DNA of 64,000 nt from Sorghum bicolor (GCF_000003195.3 NC_012871.2:6435997-6499996); one strand, 5' to 3'; counted from the first letter of the stretch, positions 39,685 through 51,757 are shown. Notes: a model not told the origin generated them from the letters alone. Translations and numbers: made by a program.

Positions 39685-42135
39685 TTAAGCAGGACCCCTG
39701 AGGAAGATTGAGGTAACGATATCCTTGAGGTTGGCTCCAAAGGTGTAGGCGTCCAAGCCGCCTAAGTAGAAGACCTCCGACGTCCTTGACAGGTTGACTG
39801 CCGCCAGGTGAGCCGCTGGTAGTAGGATGGGTTTTATCTCCATACACCCCCTGTTGATCTTCCTCCAAGCATGCTCTGACATGGCAGCACATTCTGCCAT
39901 CGCTTCCTCCCCTGTGCATCCATGTTCTTTCATGTAGCACTCCACCGTGCTAGCCACATCCTTCTTGTTCTTCCCCTTCTGCTTACATAAATGTGCGTAT
40001 GTATGAAATGATTTCTATATACGTATCCACATATATTTCTTATATCTTACATATTCCTCCAGCAAGAAACTAGCTAGCTAATGAATGCCTCAAAAATTAT
40101 ATACCTTGTAGGAAGCAATATCGTTGAGGAGACGGCCGACCTCTCCGCAGGCTCGGAGCATCTCAGGGATGCCGACTCCCCACTCGAATGCCTCTTTGGT
40201 TGCGACGCGGCCTGAGCCCATCCACGCCGCAACTGAGAACATCGGGAGACCTGCCGACATGCCCGACAGATGTAGCTGCTCTCTGAAGCTTGGCACGTGG
40301 TTTCCGTGGCACCATGTAGCCTCTTGAAGGTAGAACGTGGATAGCAATTTGTACTGCATGCGTTGCAGAATGTATATACATACAAGTTAATTAACGTTGG
40401 ATTAATTCATCGATCGAGGTCAAGGGCACAAATATATATAGCTAGCTAGTAGCAAGTAGCAACACTGTCTCTGCTGAAAAATATGATGCGAAACGAAACA
40501 TATGGTATGATCCACTATATTTACCGCTTTTATGGTATAATGCACGCCGTGCTTCTCGTGCGGCGCCAAACTATCCTCAAATTCCTTGAATTGGCTGAGT
40601 GTTCGATATATAGCGCGTGCAGGTATTCTGGAAGGAGTGAAACCGCACTTGCATCCCATCTGCACAAAACAGTGACGATGGTCCATATGTACTTACAATC
40701 CGGTACAAATGTGGTGTATAAATTAATGAATTAACCTAGCTAGCAGCTAGCTACCTTTGCATAGCTTCATTCACTTTCTTGCATTCTTCAAAGCTAGCGT
40801 GGACGTCGTAGGTGTCATCCATCAGACTAGTCAGGGCAACTATCTTGGTATGAATCATTCGCGCGCGGGAGTGCTCCTCTGCGTGGGACACTCCAAAGGC
40901 CCAGAAGTACATCTCCACGATGCGGTCTCGAGTGTAGGGCAGATTCACCTCCTTGTACAGATCCCTCCACCACCTTCATAAGATAATTAATAACGTACTC
41001 TTGTTGCAGGTATAATATAAGTTAAGTTATAATAATGGATTAATCTAGGAGGCCGGCACAGCGAGACAGACACACGTACAAGGTGAGGTCCCTGAGCTCC
41101 TTCAGATGCAGAGAATTGAGGAGGGCATAGTCCAGCCTCGCAAGCTCCAGGATCTCCGGGTCATGCCCCTCCTCCTGTTGGTACTCGGAGATGTAGTACA
41201 CAGCCTCTAGCCGCGGCATGAAGCGTGGGAGAGGAATATCGAGGGCGCGTGTGACCTGCTCTGACATTGGAGGCCTAAGCTTGCCTTGGGCAGCTTCGAG
41301 GTGCTGCCTTGTAAAGACTATGGCTTGGTCGAGAATTTCTTCAAAAGGAGTTGCCATGTGAGCCGCGTTGTATAGACTCAACAGGCCCCTCACATCGTTG
41401 CTCAGACTTTGGCTAAATTTGCCTGTCGTCTCATCTCTGAACTTATCAAACACGTCTGCATGCAGCACGAAACAATAATGTTCATCATGAGACATTATAT
41501 TATTAGCTGTTTTGTGTGAGTGAATTATATATTTTTGTCAACTGCATGCATTATGCATGTATAGAGTATAGTATGTACGTACCTGTGGAAACCCATAGGC
41601 CATGTTGCCTGAGTAGACGGAAGTGGAGTGCGACGATATGCAGATCGTGGGAGCTGACAATGTCGGCCGGCTCCTCCCTGTGGACATGGCTTAATGCCAA
41701 GTCAATATCCTTGCGAAAATGGTGGTTGATTCCGAGGCGCTCCAGCGTGTCCACCAGCATCAGCATATCGCCCGTGCCCATCTTCTTGATGGCCTCCAAC
41801 TTCAGGGCCACTTGTCCCTTGAGATGATCAGCCCTCTCTCTCATCCACTCCTCCGACCTCTGCAAATATATATTAGTAGTAGACAAAAGAATTAACTAAT
41901 GTATTTATCCGAATTACACATTGATTCTAGCTATTAGCTATATAGCAGAAAGAAAAAAAAAGGTCCCTTGATTAAAAAGAGTTCATATATACAGGTATGT
42001 GCATGCCTGTGATGGAGGGGTGTAGTTGATAAAGAAGTCACCCCACACGCTGGGTTCGAAAGGGCCGCCGCCGGCATAGGCGCCGCCGTTGGCAGGATGC
42101 AGAGGTGCAGCGGGGATAGTGATGCTCGCAGCCAT
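39685..42135 (-). CDS. Terpene synthase (TPS-a-like, sesquiterpene type), 7 exons, frameshifted
   Basis: Class I terpene synthase, expected to ionise a prenyl diphosphate (probably farnesyl, since no plastid transit peptide is seen) in the cytosol. Exons: 42135-42007, 41859-41583, 41455-41080, 40973-40755, 40659-40525, 40353-40105, 39978-39685; 1679 bases, one short of a 559-residue protein. Seven exons are typical of the family. Visible parts: [11 protein letters not shown] terminus, [15 protein letters not shown] metal-binding motif in exon 4 (LMDDTYDVH), RWD at the start of exon 5, LLNDIAS in exon 6. Defects: exon 5 has lost one base after about YLHALYI, so the frame shifts and stops before the second metal site. 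The second metal motif reads NDIASYKKG, with Gly where Glu is expected. Intron 1 would need a GC donor. Probably inactive in this sequence, unless the missing base is an assembly error. Confidence 0.85.
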
Positions 42136-42273
42136 AGCACCAATGCAACGATACTCGATCGATCAGTAACAAGCTAGCTAGCTACGTTTTGTTTTAGATT
42201 GAAGCTACTTTATAAGTGCTTGGTATTACTGCTTGCTGCAAAACTCAATGGAGCGCTGCTTCCTCTTCGTCTC

Positions 42274-42282
42274 TATTTATAG
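42274..42282 (-). promoter_or_regulatory. TATA box of the terpene synthase gene
   Basis: Minus-strand CTATAAATAG about 140 bases upstream of the start codon at 42135, giving a 5' UTR near 110 bases. The promoter is well formed although the coding sequence is broken. Confidence 0.65.
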
Positions 42283-42309
42283 GGCAACCTTCAGCTAGAA
42301 ATGCCAAGT

Positions 42310-42650
42310 CTCTGTTCAACGACGTATGTCTGAGATGAATGCATGGAAGTCACCCAAGTCGCAGGCATGCTCTACTGTTGGAAAGAAAAGCCGCTGAAGA
42401 AACGCTGAGATGAATGTACGCACGGAAGTCCACTGGCATGCTGTTGGGAAAAAAAATCCTATAATAAATTCTTCAAAAAAAATGGAAACATATATGCATG
42501 AATTCGGTATTCTAATTTGAGATATCATTTTCATAAAGTATTCTATGTCAATTATCAGTTCAAGAAACATCGAGGAAAAAATTGCAGTTGGAATCCTATC
42601 AATGTGTTCTATGTCAATTATCAGTTCAAGAAACTAGTCAACATCTATTC
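42310..42650. repeat. Two small tandem duplications upstream of the terpene synthase
   Basis: CTGAGATGAATG...GGAAGTC...GCATGCT occurs at about 42329-42372 and again, diverged, at 42405-42442. ATGTCAATTATCAGTTCAAG occurs at about 42545 and 42614. They lie in the promoter/upstream region. Confidence 0.6.
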
Positions 42651-44150
42651 AGTGACTGTCCATTTGCCAAGGACTGCTATAGAACTTACTGGGTATAACT
42701 TTTCAAATTGGAAACGGCATCAAATGACTGCATTTTGCAAATTAAGAGTCAATCCCATCCGGTCTTTTTCACGGTGGTGGTCGCTATCCTGATGACCTGG
42801 ACGATTTGGACACTAAAAAATGACTACATATTCACGAATGTTTTGGAATTGCCTAGATTTGTCATGCGATTGGCGTGATCGTGATCTCTTTGCGGCCTCC
42901 ACAGTGATAACATTAGGAAATAGTAAAACTACAAATTTTTGACGTCGTCCTGGATTGAGGGTACATCGCCAAAGAGCATTGCGCCGAACCTATTCCGAAA
43001 AGCTAAGAGAAAAAAAATTACGGTGTGGAAGGCACTTCAATATAACCGGTGAGTGGCACATATATATATCCTACCACTGCAAACAGTTCAAGAGCTGCAT
43101 GAGTACGCCGCACTATGGGAACGAGTACAAGAAACTACACTTTAGGAAAACAGTGAGGACACAATACGTTGGAGATGGACAAGAGATGGGGAATACACAA
43201 TCAAAAGCGCATACACCATCCAAGTTTAAGGATCTTTCAGCAAGCTAAAATTGACACCAATTTGGAAAGCACAAGCTGAACCTAAATGGCGATTCTTTGC
43301 ATGGACACTTCTACACAAGAAAATTCTAAGTGCCAACAACTTGATGAAACGTAATTGGGCAAATGATTCCATTTGCAAACTATGTGGAATGGACCCAGAA
43401 ACGCCAACTCATCTTTGCAAAGATTGCACCTATGCAAAGCAAGTCTGGTTCTATTTAAAACAATGGCTCAATCTGTACGCGCTAAACTCGGTTGATCCTT
43501 ACATGGTTACTGGCGCAAATGCCGAGCAAAGTTTGATAGAAATGACGAAGAAAGATAGATGGTGTCATGGAACGTCTAGAAGGAACACAATAGAAGAACT
43601 TTCCAACAAAAACATCTGCAACCGATCCAAGTAGCCCAGCTGTGCAAGGATGAAATTCAACGATACCAAATGGCAACAAGAACTAGCACTGTTGTTGAGT
43701 AGGTGTTTATGCTAGTGCAATACAGTGGTTTGGAACCGGTTACTTTTTTCTTTCTGTCTCTTCTTTTTCAGTAGTCTTTTGGTTTTTGGCATGTGTGCCA
43801 TAGTAGTTTCAAGTCGAGTTGCAATGTAAGTTGTTGTAAATCTGTTCTGTTTTTTTCCTCGTCTAATAAAAATATGGCAAAGCTCTTGCCGCCTTTCTAA
43901 AAAAATTCACAAATGTTCAGCCAAATCTTCAAACAGCTAAGGAACTCTTCAGAAAAGAATTAGCTTTGTTATCTTGGAGGGCAGAGACTAAAGTTTCAGT
44001 CACATTTGATCTATGGATACAAAATCCGTTGTAATCTTTCTGTTTGGCCTTAGTTTCTTCCTTTCCTTCTTTGTTTCTTAAGTTTCCTCTCTGTACTGTG
44101 TACTCTGTTTTCTATTATTTTAATAAATTTGTAGGCGTGCAAATCCCTCC
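42640..44150 (+). mobile_element. LINE fragments (RT zinc-binding region and 3' ends)
   Basis: Three degraded pieces. About 42640-42700 reads as SQHLFSDCPFAKDC. About 43170-43640 reads as GEYTIKSAYT, then PKWRFFAWTLLHKKILSANN and ICKLCGMDPETPTHLCKDC, the C-terminal zinc-knuckle region of plant LINE reverse transcriptases; its second half is open for 127 codons from 43251. A further 3' end lies at about 43900-44160, closing with TTTCATAAAAAAA. None is intact. Confidence 0.65.
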
Positions 44151-44159
44151 TATTTCATA

Positions 44160-44876
44160 AAAAAATAATTACCTACATCTGTCATTATTAAAAAGTAGCC
44201 TAAATCCTAGTATATCTTTACTTAAATTCTACAATTGTTATGAGTATAGTATGAAAACTATGTTCATATCTAAATTGCCCACCTCTATCAATACGAAAAA
44301 GATAGCCTAAGACTGCATCAACTTTCCTAAAGGATACAATCTCAGAGTAGTACACCAAAGATTCGCATGCAATAGAGATTTCATTTCGGGGTGTTCTGAT
44401 GGGGACATAACGAGATCTCCTGGTCGGACACTTTGTGGCCGTGGCGGTGGTGTTCACTGGTGACGGTTTTCAATCCAAGAGCATACAATCTGGACCTCAT
44501 TTTTGGTGCATGTGCCCCAATGCATGGGCAGTAACAACACAAGTCAATGGGAGTAGGTGGGATGGACGGATTGCATTGGGAATCCTTGCCACGCGCAGAG
44601 AACTCCAGTCACCAAGGGCTCAGGATTATATTTTGGATATAGCCTAAGCCGAAGAGACACCATAGCCCTTCCGTCGCAGTTGGCGTTCCGTGCCCTGCCG
44701 TGATCGTCGACTATACATTACATGTGCGCCAAATACCTACGGGGGAAATGATCTGCAGATATATCATCTCACTACCACAATTCTAAATTGCGTTGAGTGC
44801 CAAAAACTGCCAAGGAAAGGACTTAAACCGCCAAGAAAATAATTCTTAGCCACAAACCGTTATGCAAACACACTAA
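44160..44876. other. Intergenic, nothing firm
   Basis: A possible CACTA-type end CACTACCACAATTC at about 44775, followed by CCAAGAAAA words like those at 56690-57000. No gene seen. Confidence 0.35.
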
Positions 44877-45112
44877 GGCCTCGTTTAGATCTAAAAAGTT
44901 TTTGGCTTTTGACACTATAACACTTTCGTTTTTATTTGACAAACATTGGTCAATCATGAAGTAACTAGGCTTAAAAGATACGTCTCGCGATTTACAATCA
45001 AACTGTGCAATTAGTTTTTATTTTGAATCTATATTTAATGTTCCATGCCTATGCCGCAAGATTTAATGTGACGGAAAATCTTGAATTTTTTTTGGTTTTT
45101 AGGGTAAACTAC
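44877..45112. mobile_element. Tourist-like MITE (right end lost)
   Basis: GGCCTCGTTTAGATC left end and family core (TAACTAGGC, GATTTAATGTGACGG). The right end stops at GGTTTTTAGGGTAAACTA without the AACAAGGCC terminus. Confidence 0.6.
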
Positions 45113-45919
45113 TAAAGAATAGAAGACATGAGAAATTAGTTTCTTTTATTGTTTTGGCACTTAGGGATGATTTTCTTGGACGCTGACCGTCCACAAAACT
45201 ACAACCAAACTTAATTAATTTGCCCAAGAGCCAAGAAAATATGTTGCAACCGCTAAAGAAAGAAGTTTTCTTGAGGATTGACAAACAGTCAAGTAAATTA
45301 ATTTTCATAGGGGCTTACAACCACCAAGGAAACTATCTAAATAGCCAAGGTAATAGATTCCACTCATTAGCCTATTTTACAACTAATTAAAAATAATATT
45401 TACACCAAAATGAAAATAGTAAAATATAGTTTAATGAGATGTAATCTACCCTTACTAAACGAAGAAATTTCCATAATCTAAAGTGAGCAACATATGGTCT
45501 TAGTAAGTTTTCAAAGGAACTTACATATGCATGCCACGTGGAGCATGAGGTGGACGGCATTGTGGCATGCACCTATAGCCATAATTCTCCATACCGGCCG
45601 AAAATCGGTCAATATTGGTCCCGGTATTGAATAGTATTGTAAATTTTGATTAAAATTTGATTAAAAATTTAATCATTATTAGACTGATTTTAGTGAAATT
45701 TTGATTAAAAATTGGCCTTTCGGTCTTACGGGCTCCCTCCGGTATTTTTAGTTACACCGAAGAAACCCAAAACTATACCTGTAGAAGGCGAGAGCAATAA
45801 GTACAGCAGCTATCCCTCCCGGGCGCCGAAGGAGACGCATCGCAGATGCATTGCACCCTGCACTACCCGCCGAACGAGGTGAAGCTGACCGCGTGACCAA
45901 ATTGTCAAACCACGATATC
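45113..45919. other. Intergenic, upstream of the first P450
   Basis: CCAAG(A/G)AAA words near 45180-45350 resemble a CACTA subterminal region. Repeated AAATTTTGATTAAAAATT words near 45640-45710. No gene seen. Confidence 0.35.
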
Positions 45920-46020
45920 CCAATGTCAAGCCACAACATCTTTACTTTGACTGCCTTCAACAAAAGAGTACATGACTTTTACATGTACTATTTTGCAGGC
46001 TGCCGCGTACTCCACATCAG

Positions 46021-46027
46021 TATAAAC
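46021..46027 (+). promoter_or_regulatory. TATA box of the first P450
   Basis: TATAAAC in CAGTATAAACTAAGCCA, about 118 bases before the start codon. The sequence GTCAAGCCAC just upstream and GCAGGCTGC near the TATA are shared with the promoter of the second P450. A (CA)n run lies at 46071-46084 in the 5' UTR. Confidence 0.65.
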
Positions 46028-46138
46028 TAAGCCACGACCACGAGCTTTATCGTGCTCCACATCAGTATTGCACACACACACACACAACAAGTTCATCTAG
46101 CAACCAAAAGCGTGGGGGAAAAAAATTAAGATAGCCAC

Positions 46139-47807
46139 ATGGAAGGCAGCAAGTTGTTCCTCGTCTTGTCCTTGCCCGTGCTTCTCATCGTCGTGCTCTC
46201 CAGGCTCAAGTCTCTGCTCGTCGCCAAACCAAAGCTTAACCTTCCCCCAGCGCCATGGATGCTGCCAGTGATCGGCAGCCTCCACCACCTCATCAGCAGC
46301 ACCCCTAGCCCCCACCAAGCAATGTGCCGGCTGGCGAAGAAGTACGGTCCGATCATGATGCTCCGGCTCGGCGAGGTGCCGGCGTTGGTGCTATCGTCGC
46401 CGGAGGCGGCAGAGGAGGTCTTGAAGACAAACGACCTCAAGTTCGCCGACCGGAACTTGAACGCCACCCTCAACGCACTCACCTACAACGGCACTGACCT
46501 CACCTTCGCCCCCTACGGCGAGCGGTGGCGTCAGCTCCGGAAGATCTGTGTGACGGAGCTGCTCAACCCCGGCGCCGCCCGGCTGCTGTCGTACCGGCAC
46601 ATCCGGGAGGAGGAGGTTGCCCGGTTCATTCAGAACCTCACCACGCTCGCCGGCGCAGGCTCCCCCGTCGACCTCACCAAGATGATCTACAGGTTCATCA
46701 ATGACACCTTCGTCAGGGAGTCCGTCGGCAGCCGGTGCAAGTATCAAGACGAGTACCTCGACGCCTTCCGCACAGCGCTCCGGCAGACCTCGTCGGTGAC
46801 CGTCGCTGACATCTTCCCGTCGTCGAGGCTCTTGCAGCTTCTTGGCACGGCACCGCGCAAGGTATTCACGGCCCGCAGCAGGATGCAGCGCGTCCTCAAG
46901 CAGGTCATAAGAGAGAAAATGGAAGCCATGGACCGCGGCGACGACGAGGAAGGCGCCGGGAACGAATGCTTCCTCAGTGTCCTGATAAGGCTCCAGAAGG
47001 AAAACAGTGCACCTGTCGAGCTCACCGACAACACTGTCGTGGCCTTGATGTTTGTAAGTGGATCTATATATTCTCTGATCGCCTCCTCCGATCCATCCAT
47101 ATTATTCATCCGGCTAAAATTAAACTGGTGACGATGACTACTGACATGCGTGCTCTTCTTATTATTTCATGTGCTACTAGGACATGTTTGCGGCGGGCAG
47201 CGAGACCTCGTCGATCACGCTTACCTGGTGCATGACTGAGCTACTCCGGTTCCCGGCGGTGATGGCGAAAGCGCAGGCCGAGGTACGGGATGCCTTCAAA
47301 GGGAAAAACAAGATAACCGAGCAAGACCTTGAGGGTCTCAGATACCTGAAGCTGGTGATCAAGGAGACCCTCAGGCTGCACCCCCCAGGTCCAGTGCTGA
47401 TCCCTCGGGTGTGCCGAGAGACATGCCAGATCATGGGCTACGACATCGCCGAGGGCACGGTGTTGTTCATAAATGTGTGGTCAATTGGCAGGGACCCCAA
47501 GTATTGGGACAATCCCATGGAGTTCAAGCCAGAGCGGTTTGAAAAAAACAACCTAGACTACAAAGGAACAAACTTCGAGTACCTCCCGTTTGGAGCTGGC
47601 CGTCGGATGTGCCCAGGAATAAACCTAGGGTTGGACAACATTGAGCTTGCACTAGCGAGCTTTCTATACCACTTTGACTGGAAGCTGCCTGACGGGATAG
47701 AGCCCAAGGATGTTGATGTATCCGAGGCTTCAGGAATGGCTGCAAGTAAGAAAACAAGCCTGATTTTGCACCCGGTTACTCGCATTTCTCCGGCTAATAA
47801 TGCATAA
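46139..47807 (+). CDS. Cytochrome P450, CYP71 clan (CYP99A-like), 2 exons
   Basis: ER-anchored mono-oxygenase of specialised metabolism. Exons 46139-47053 and 47181-47807, 514 codons, 513 residues. N-terminal membrane anchor (LFLVLSLPVLLIVVL), proline hinge LPPAPWMLPVIG, I-helix AGSETSS (311-317), KETLR ExxR motif, FKPERF, and heme loop PFGAGRRMCPG with the axial Cys at 449. Single intron at the position usual for A-type plant P450s. The KPKLNLPP/GSLHHL start and overall pattern remind me of the grass CYP99A subfamily (known from sorghum and from the rice momilactone cluster); this is from memory and needs a search. Intact and apparently functional. It lies 4 kb from the terpene synthase start, and the two are transcribed away from each other. 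Confidence 0.92.
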
Positions 47808-49470
47808 ATAAGGTGCAATATGGTGGATCAACCAGCATGGCACTAATAATGCATAAAAATAAGCCTGATTTTGCCGTGACTATATTGTTTCTAGACGTAC
47901 AGCAAATAAGAATCAGGCTTGGATAATATGTATATATCCAGTCGCATGCATATCGGTCCCTTCTGCTGTTGAATGTATTTTTATGTAATTAGTGTTTTTC
48001 GTATATATTTTGTCCGCTATATATAAATAACAAAAGCAAATGAGTCACAATGTGCCATATTACTGCTTGGTAACAATCTATTATATTTATAGTTGATCAA
48101 CAAAAGAAGCCTCCATGTTCGCTCTCAAGGTCTAGAAATTCCAATGTTAATCAGAAAAAAAAATAAAGACGTAGACCATTTTTTATAACAAGGATGTAGA
48201 CCATTGATTATTATGATAATCTAACAGTGTAGGTAAAACCAAGAGTCTATGGTACATCCAAGAATGTCTCCATCGCGTCCCTCATTGTTCCCCTACTATT
48301 CTCCTCACTCCCAATGTTCTCTCTTCGTGCATCAGCCGCCATGGCCGAAGCTCGTGCTCACCATCGATTGGCCGTCACCGTCCACCTTCAGGCCGAGGAA
48401 ACCCTACCACCAGTTAGCCCTCACCTCGTTCACTACTCCATACACTCATGCCAATTTCACTATTGCGCCCATCGCTATGCGTGCGCCCATGCACCGCCGC
48501 TATCAGCCATCATCACCGCACTACCTCCAGTCGTCATCTGACTTCACCGATAGCGTTAGTGAGCTTCACCCTTGCCTACGGAGTCTGGTGCGTGCACTAG
48601 TTCTTCCCAAGCACACATCTGGTTCCATGTGCATGCACCGTCGTGTCACCCTTGCTTTGCGCCATAGCCGTCGTTAGCTGCGATACCATCATGTGCAATC
48701 CTACCGCCACCTCTAGCAGCTCAGGTGTTCTCCGCACGCTCCCAGGACTGATGAACCTGCCACTGGGTCTGCCGTCGGGGAGGCCAGATCTGCTACTAGT
48801 CCACATCCGCCGCCCCAAAGGCTAGATCCATAGCCTTAGAGACGGGATCCAGCAGATCCATCGCTCACATGACGTGCAGCCCCTTCCACCACCTCGAGGT
48901 CACGAACTGCTCGGAGACACCCGCCGCTTGTCTTCTCGCCCTGCCACCTCTCCTCTCTCGACCTGTGAGGAACGTGCGGAGGGGTGGAGAGGGGTGGATG
49001 AGGGAGAGTAGAGCGGAGAGGGGAGGACCACATAGAGGAGCCGGGAGAGAGGAGGAGCACATATGGGAGGGGCTAAGAGGAGAGCGGATAAGAGAGATAA
49101 ATGAGGTAGAAAAAAGACAAATGAGGCAGGGAAAAAAAGGGTGGGGCCTGGATGCGAAGTGAGATTTAGTCGGAGTTAAAACAATTTTTGGGTCTGAGGG
49201 AGAGGGTCCAGTCAAGTTAGTATTTCAATCCAGCATTGATAACTAACACCGGGCACTAATAGTTATGATTACCTAGCAATGATATGGTCAACTATCATAG
49301 CCGATTCAATCCACAAACCAGTTGTGATATATCCCTGCCACCAGTAATTTGTGTTTACAACAGGCGGTGGTTGCCCATCTATCACTACCGGATTGACCGC
49401 TCACTGCCGCTTGGTGTTCCAGATGAACCGACAATGATGTCCAATAGTCATTGTTGGTTCATCAGTAGTG
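47808..49470. other. P450 3' flank and unassigned GC-rich repeat sequence
   Basis: The 3' UTR probably extends to about 48010. From about 48240 to 49150 the sequence is GC-rich with Pro/Ser/Arg-rich open frames (142 codons at 48249-48677) without recognisable domains. At 49372-49470 an inverted pair of words (ACCGACAATGATGTCCAATAGTCATTG-type) ends in CAGTAGTG, a possible CACTA 3' terminus, so the stretch may be the inside of a non-autonomous CACTA element. Confidence 0.35.
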
Positions 49471-49643
49471 TATCAAGAACCACCATCAGGGACATGGGTC
49501 TCTTGCTGATCATCTATTCAAGGAGAAGGATTGATGCCTCCAGCTAATCTCCTTGTGCAGTTGATTTTCTGGATTCCTTCAACATTAATCTATTGATTGT
49601 TAGGTATAAACTTGTGGTGAATGATTTTTTTGCTACCACTTAT

Positions 49644-50879
49644 CACTACTTTTGGCTGGTCCTTTGCCAAGTGCCTGGGACACTCGGTAAAGCCACATTT
49701 GCACTCGATAAAGGCTTTACCAAGTTTCGCACTCGGCAAAGGGGCCTCGGCAGAGCCCTATTCGGTAAAGGCTCCTTTGCTGAGTGTCAGATGTTGGACA
49801 CTCGGTAAAGGCTTTGCCGAATGTCATCTCGACACTCAGCAAAGATAGAGACAGGCCCGCCTGTCTCCGTCTTAGTCACAAGTCACGGTAATTTCTTGCA
49901 CAAATTTCTCTGCTATGCGGCCGATGGGATTCGAACCCGTGACCTCGCTCTCACATGTCTCCCTCACTAACCACTGCACTATATTGTCACTTATGTCTAT
50001 ATTGCATTTTGGTTTCTCATATTTTATACCAAATCATATGTAAATTAATTATTTGAGGCCCTAAACAATTTTAAATCAAAAAGTTGTTAACTACAAAATT
50101 TCATAACTTTTTGAGAACTACAATTTTCATCTAGGAAGTTTCTCCATCCGAGGCCGTTTACAAACATTTGAATTTGAAATTTGAGAAATTCAAATGTAGT
50201 TTTTGCATGATAAAATGATTTCAAATCTGAAAAATTGTCAACTACAAAGTTTCATAACCTTGGGTCTAAAAGGTTATTTAGGAAGTTTTTCCATCTGAGA
50301 TTATTTGAAAAATTCAAATTTTAAAAATTCAAATAAAGACGTAGTTTTACATGAAAAGATGAACTTAAATGAAAATGTTTCCAATACAAAATTTCATAAC
50401 TTCTTAAGATCTACAAAGTTTATTTTGGTTATTTGATCATTTGTTCATCTGATATGGTGATTCTAAAATTTTTCACAAATCTTATACATCTCTCTTGTAG
50501 TTTTATAAACTATAAAAGAGATATGTAAAATTTGTGAACAAATTTATTTTCACTTTATCAAATGAAGAAATGACCAAAATAAAGGTTGTAGATCTTAGAA
50601 GTTATACAACTTTGTAATTGAAAACTTTTTGATTTGAATTTGATAAGGGCTTCAAAATTTAATTTAAAATTTTCTTTACAGAGTAATTTTGGACACTTGG
50701 TAAAGAAGATCTTTGTCGAGTGTCGAAAAAAAACATTTAGCAAAGAGGCTTTTTTGCCGGTAAGAAAAAACACTCGGCAAAGAAGCCTCTTTGCCGAGTG
50801 TTTTTTCTCTCTTTGCTGAGTGCTTTTTTGCTGAGCCCGAAAAAAATAACACTCGACAAAGAGGTTGTCTGCCGTAGTG
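49644..50879. mobile_element. Non-autonomous CACTA transposon
   Basis: Left end CACTACTTTTGGCTGG, right end GTCTGCCGTAGTG, and TAT on both sides (3-bp duplication). Subterminal CACTCGGTAAAG/CTTTGCCGAGTG words occur in both orientations at the ends. The middle has the AAAGTTGTAGATCTTAG / CAACTTTGTAATTG words. 1236 bp, no transposase. Confidence 0.8.
49915..49986 (-). repeat. tRNA-like sequence with Pol III A and B boxes inside the CACTA element
   Basis: On the minus strand a perfect B box, GGTTCGAATCC (49937-49927), and an A box-like TAGTGCAGTGGTTAG (49981-49967) stand about 30 bases apart, as in a tRNA. The acceptor stem does not close convincingly, so I call it a tRNA-derived relic and not a tRNA gene. 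Confidence 0.45.
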
Positions 50880-51475
50880 TATTTTATATGATTCATCTTA
50901 GGGACTTTATAAATTTGTCCTGTGCTCTGCTCTATGTGTGATGATATTTAGCCAATGTTCCAGATCTTGGTGCTAGCAGTGATCCTAGCCGCTGTGATCT
51001 GGGGAGTGATTCGTGAAAACGGGAGCGATGATGACACCTATAGCCAGGGCGAGAAACCAGTTTAACACCATCGTCAGAGACTCAGAGGATGGACCGGGAG
51101 TAGTATCTACTGACTATTGTGTTAGAAAATGAAAAGTGAAAGACGTGTAATTAAATACAAGTACATTTTATTTGTTACAAATATATTAAATAACTCATGC
51201 TTACGTCTAATAAGATTCTAATCCGTACGTGCGTAAGCACGGGTTGACGGACTAGTCTACATAATTTTGGAAGAAGAACATCCACAACCGATTGCATGTC
51301 AGCATGTGACGGGTGTACTGGTTGCCGGCTGGATATTTCACCAGGAGCAGACAGCTGCGGGCATCGATCGTGTATAAGACATTTTCTCACTGGCGTGCAT
51401 GCGCGGTGACCTTTCCGCTCACAGCTCTGTACGTCGTCGTCGAGGTTAGCCCCGGCGCCAACGCATGATGATCTG

Positions 51476-51700
51476 GGCCTTGTTTAAAACTTTTAAAGAT
51501 TTCCCGTCACATCAAATCTTGGAGCACATGCATGAAACATTAGATATAGACGAAAATAAAAACTAATTATATAGTTTGTCTGTAAATTATGAGATGAATC
51601 TTTTGAGCCTAGTTAGTCCATAGTTAGATAATATTTATCAAATAAAAACAAAAATGTTACAGTGCCGAAATCTGAATTTTTTTCCGAACTAAATAAGGCC
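51476..51700. mobile_element. Tourist-like MITE
   Basis: GGCCTTGTTTAAAAC to CGAACTAAATAAGGCC, 225 bp. It is absent from the paralogous duplication copy at 53025-54745, so it probably arrived after that duplication. Confidence 0.78.
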
Positions 51701-51756
51701 CTGGTTGGTGGTTGCTGATTGATGTTTTAATTTGCAGGTAGGCATCATATTTCTTT

Positions 51757-51757
<1 letters not shown>

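Noticed and set aside
46391..46747. 118-codon minus-strand frame in the first P450
   Set aside because: Antisense shadow of the GC-rich P450 exon; the same kind of shadow is seen in the second P450 (59403-59840).
49915..49986. A functional tRNA gene on the minus strand
   Set aside because: The A and B boxes fit, but I cannot close the acceptor and anticodon stems, so I kept it only as a tRNA-like relic.
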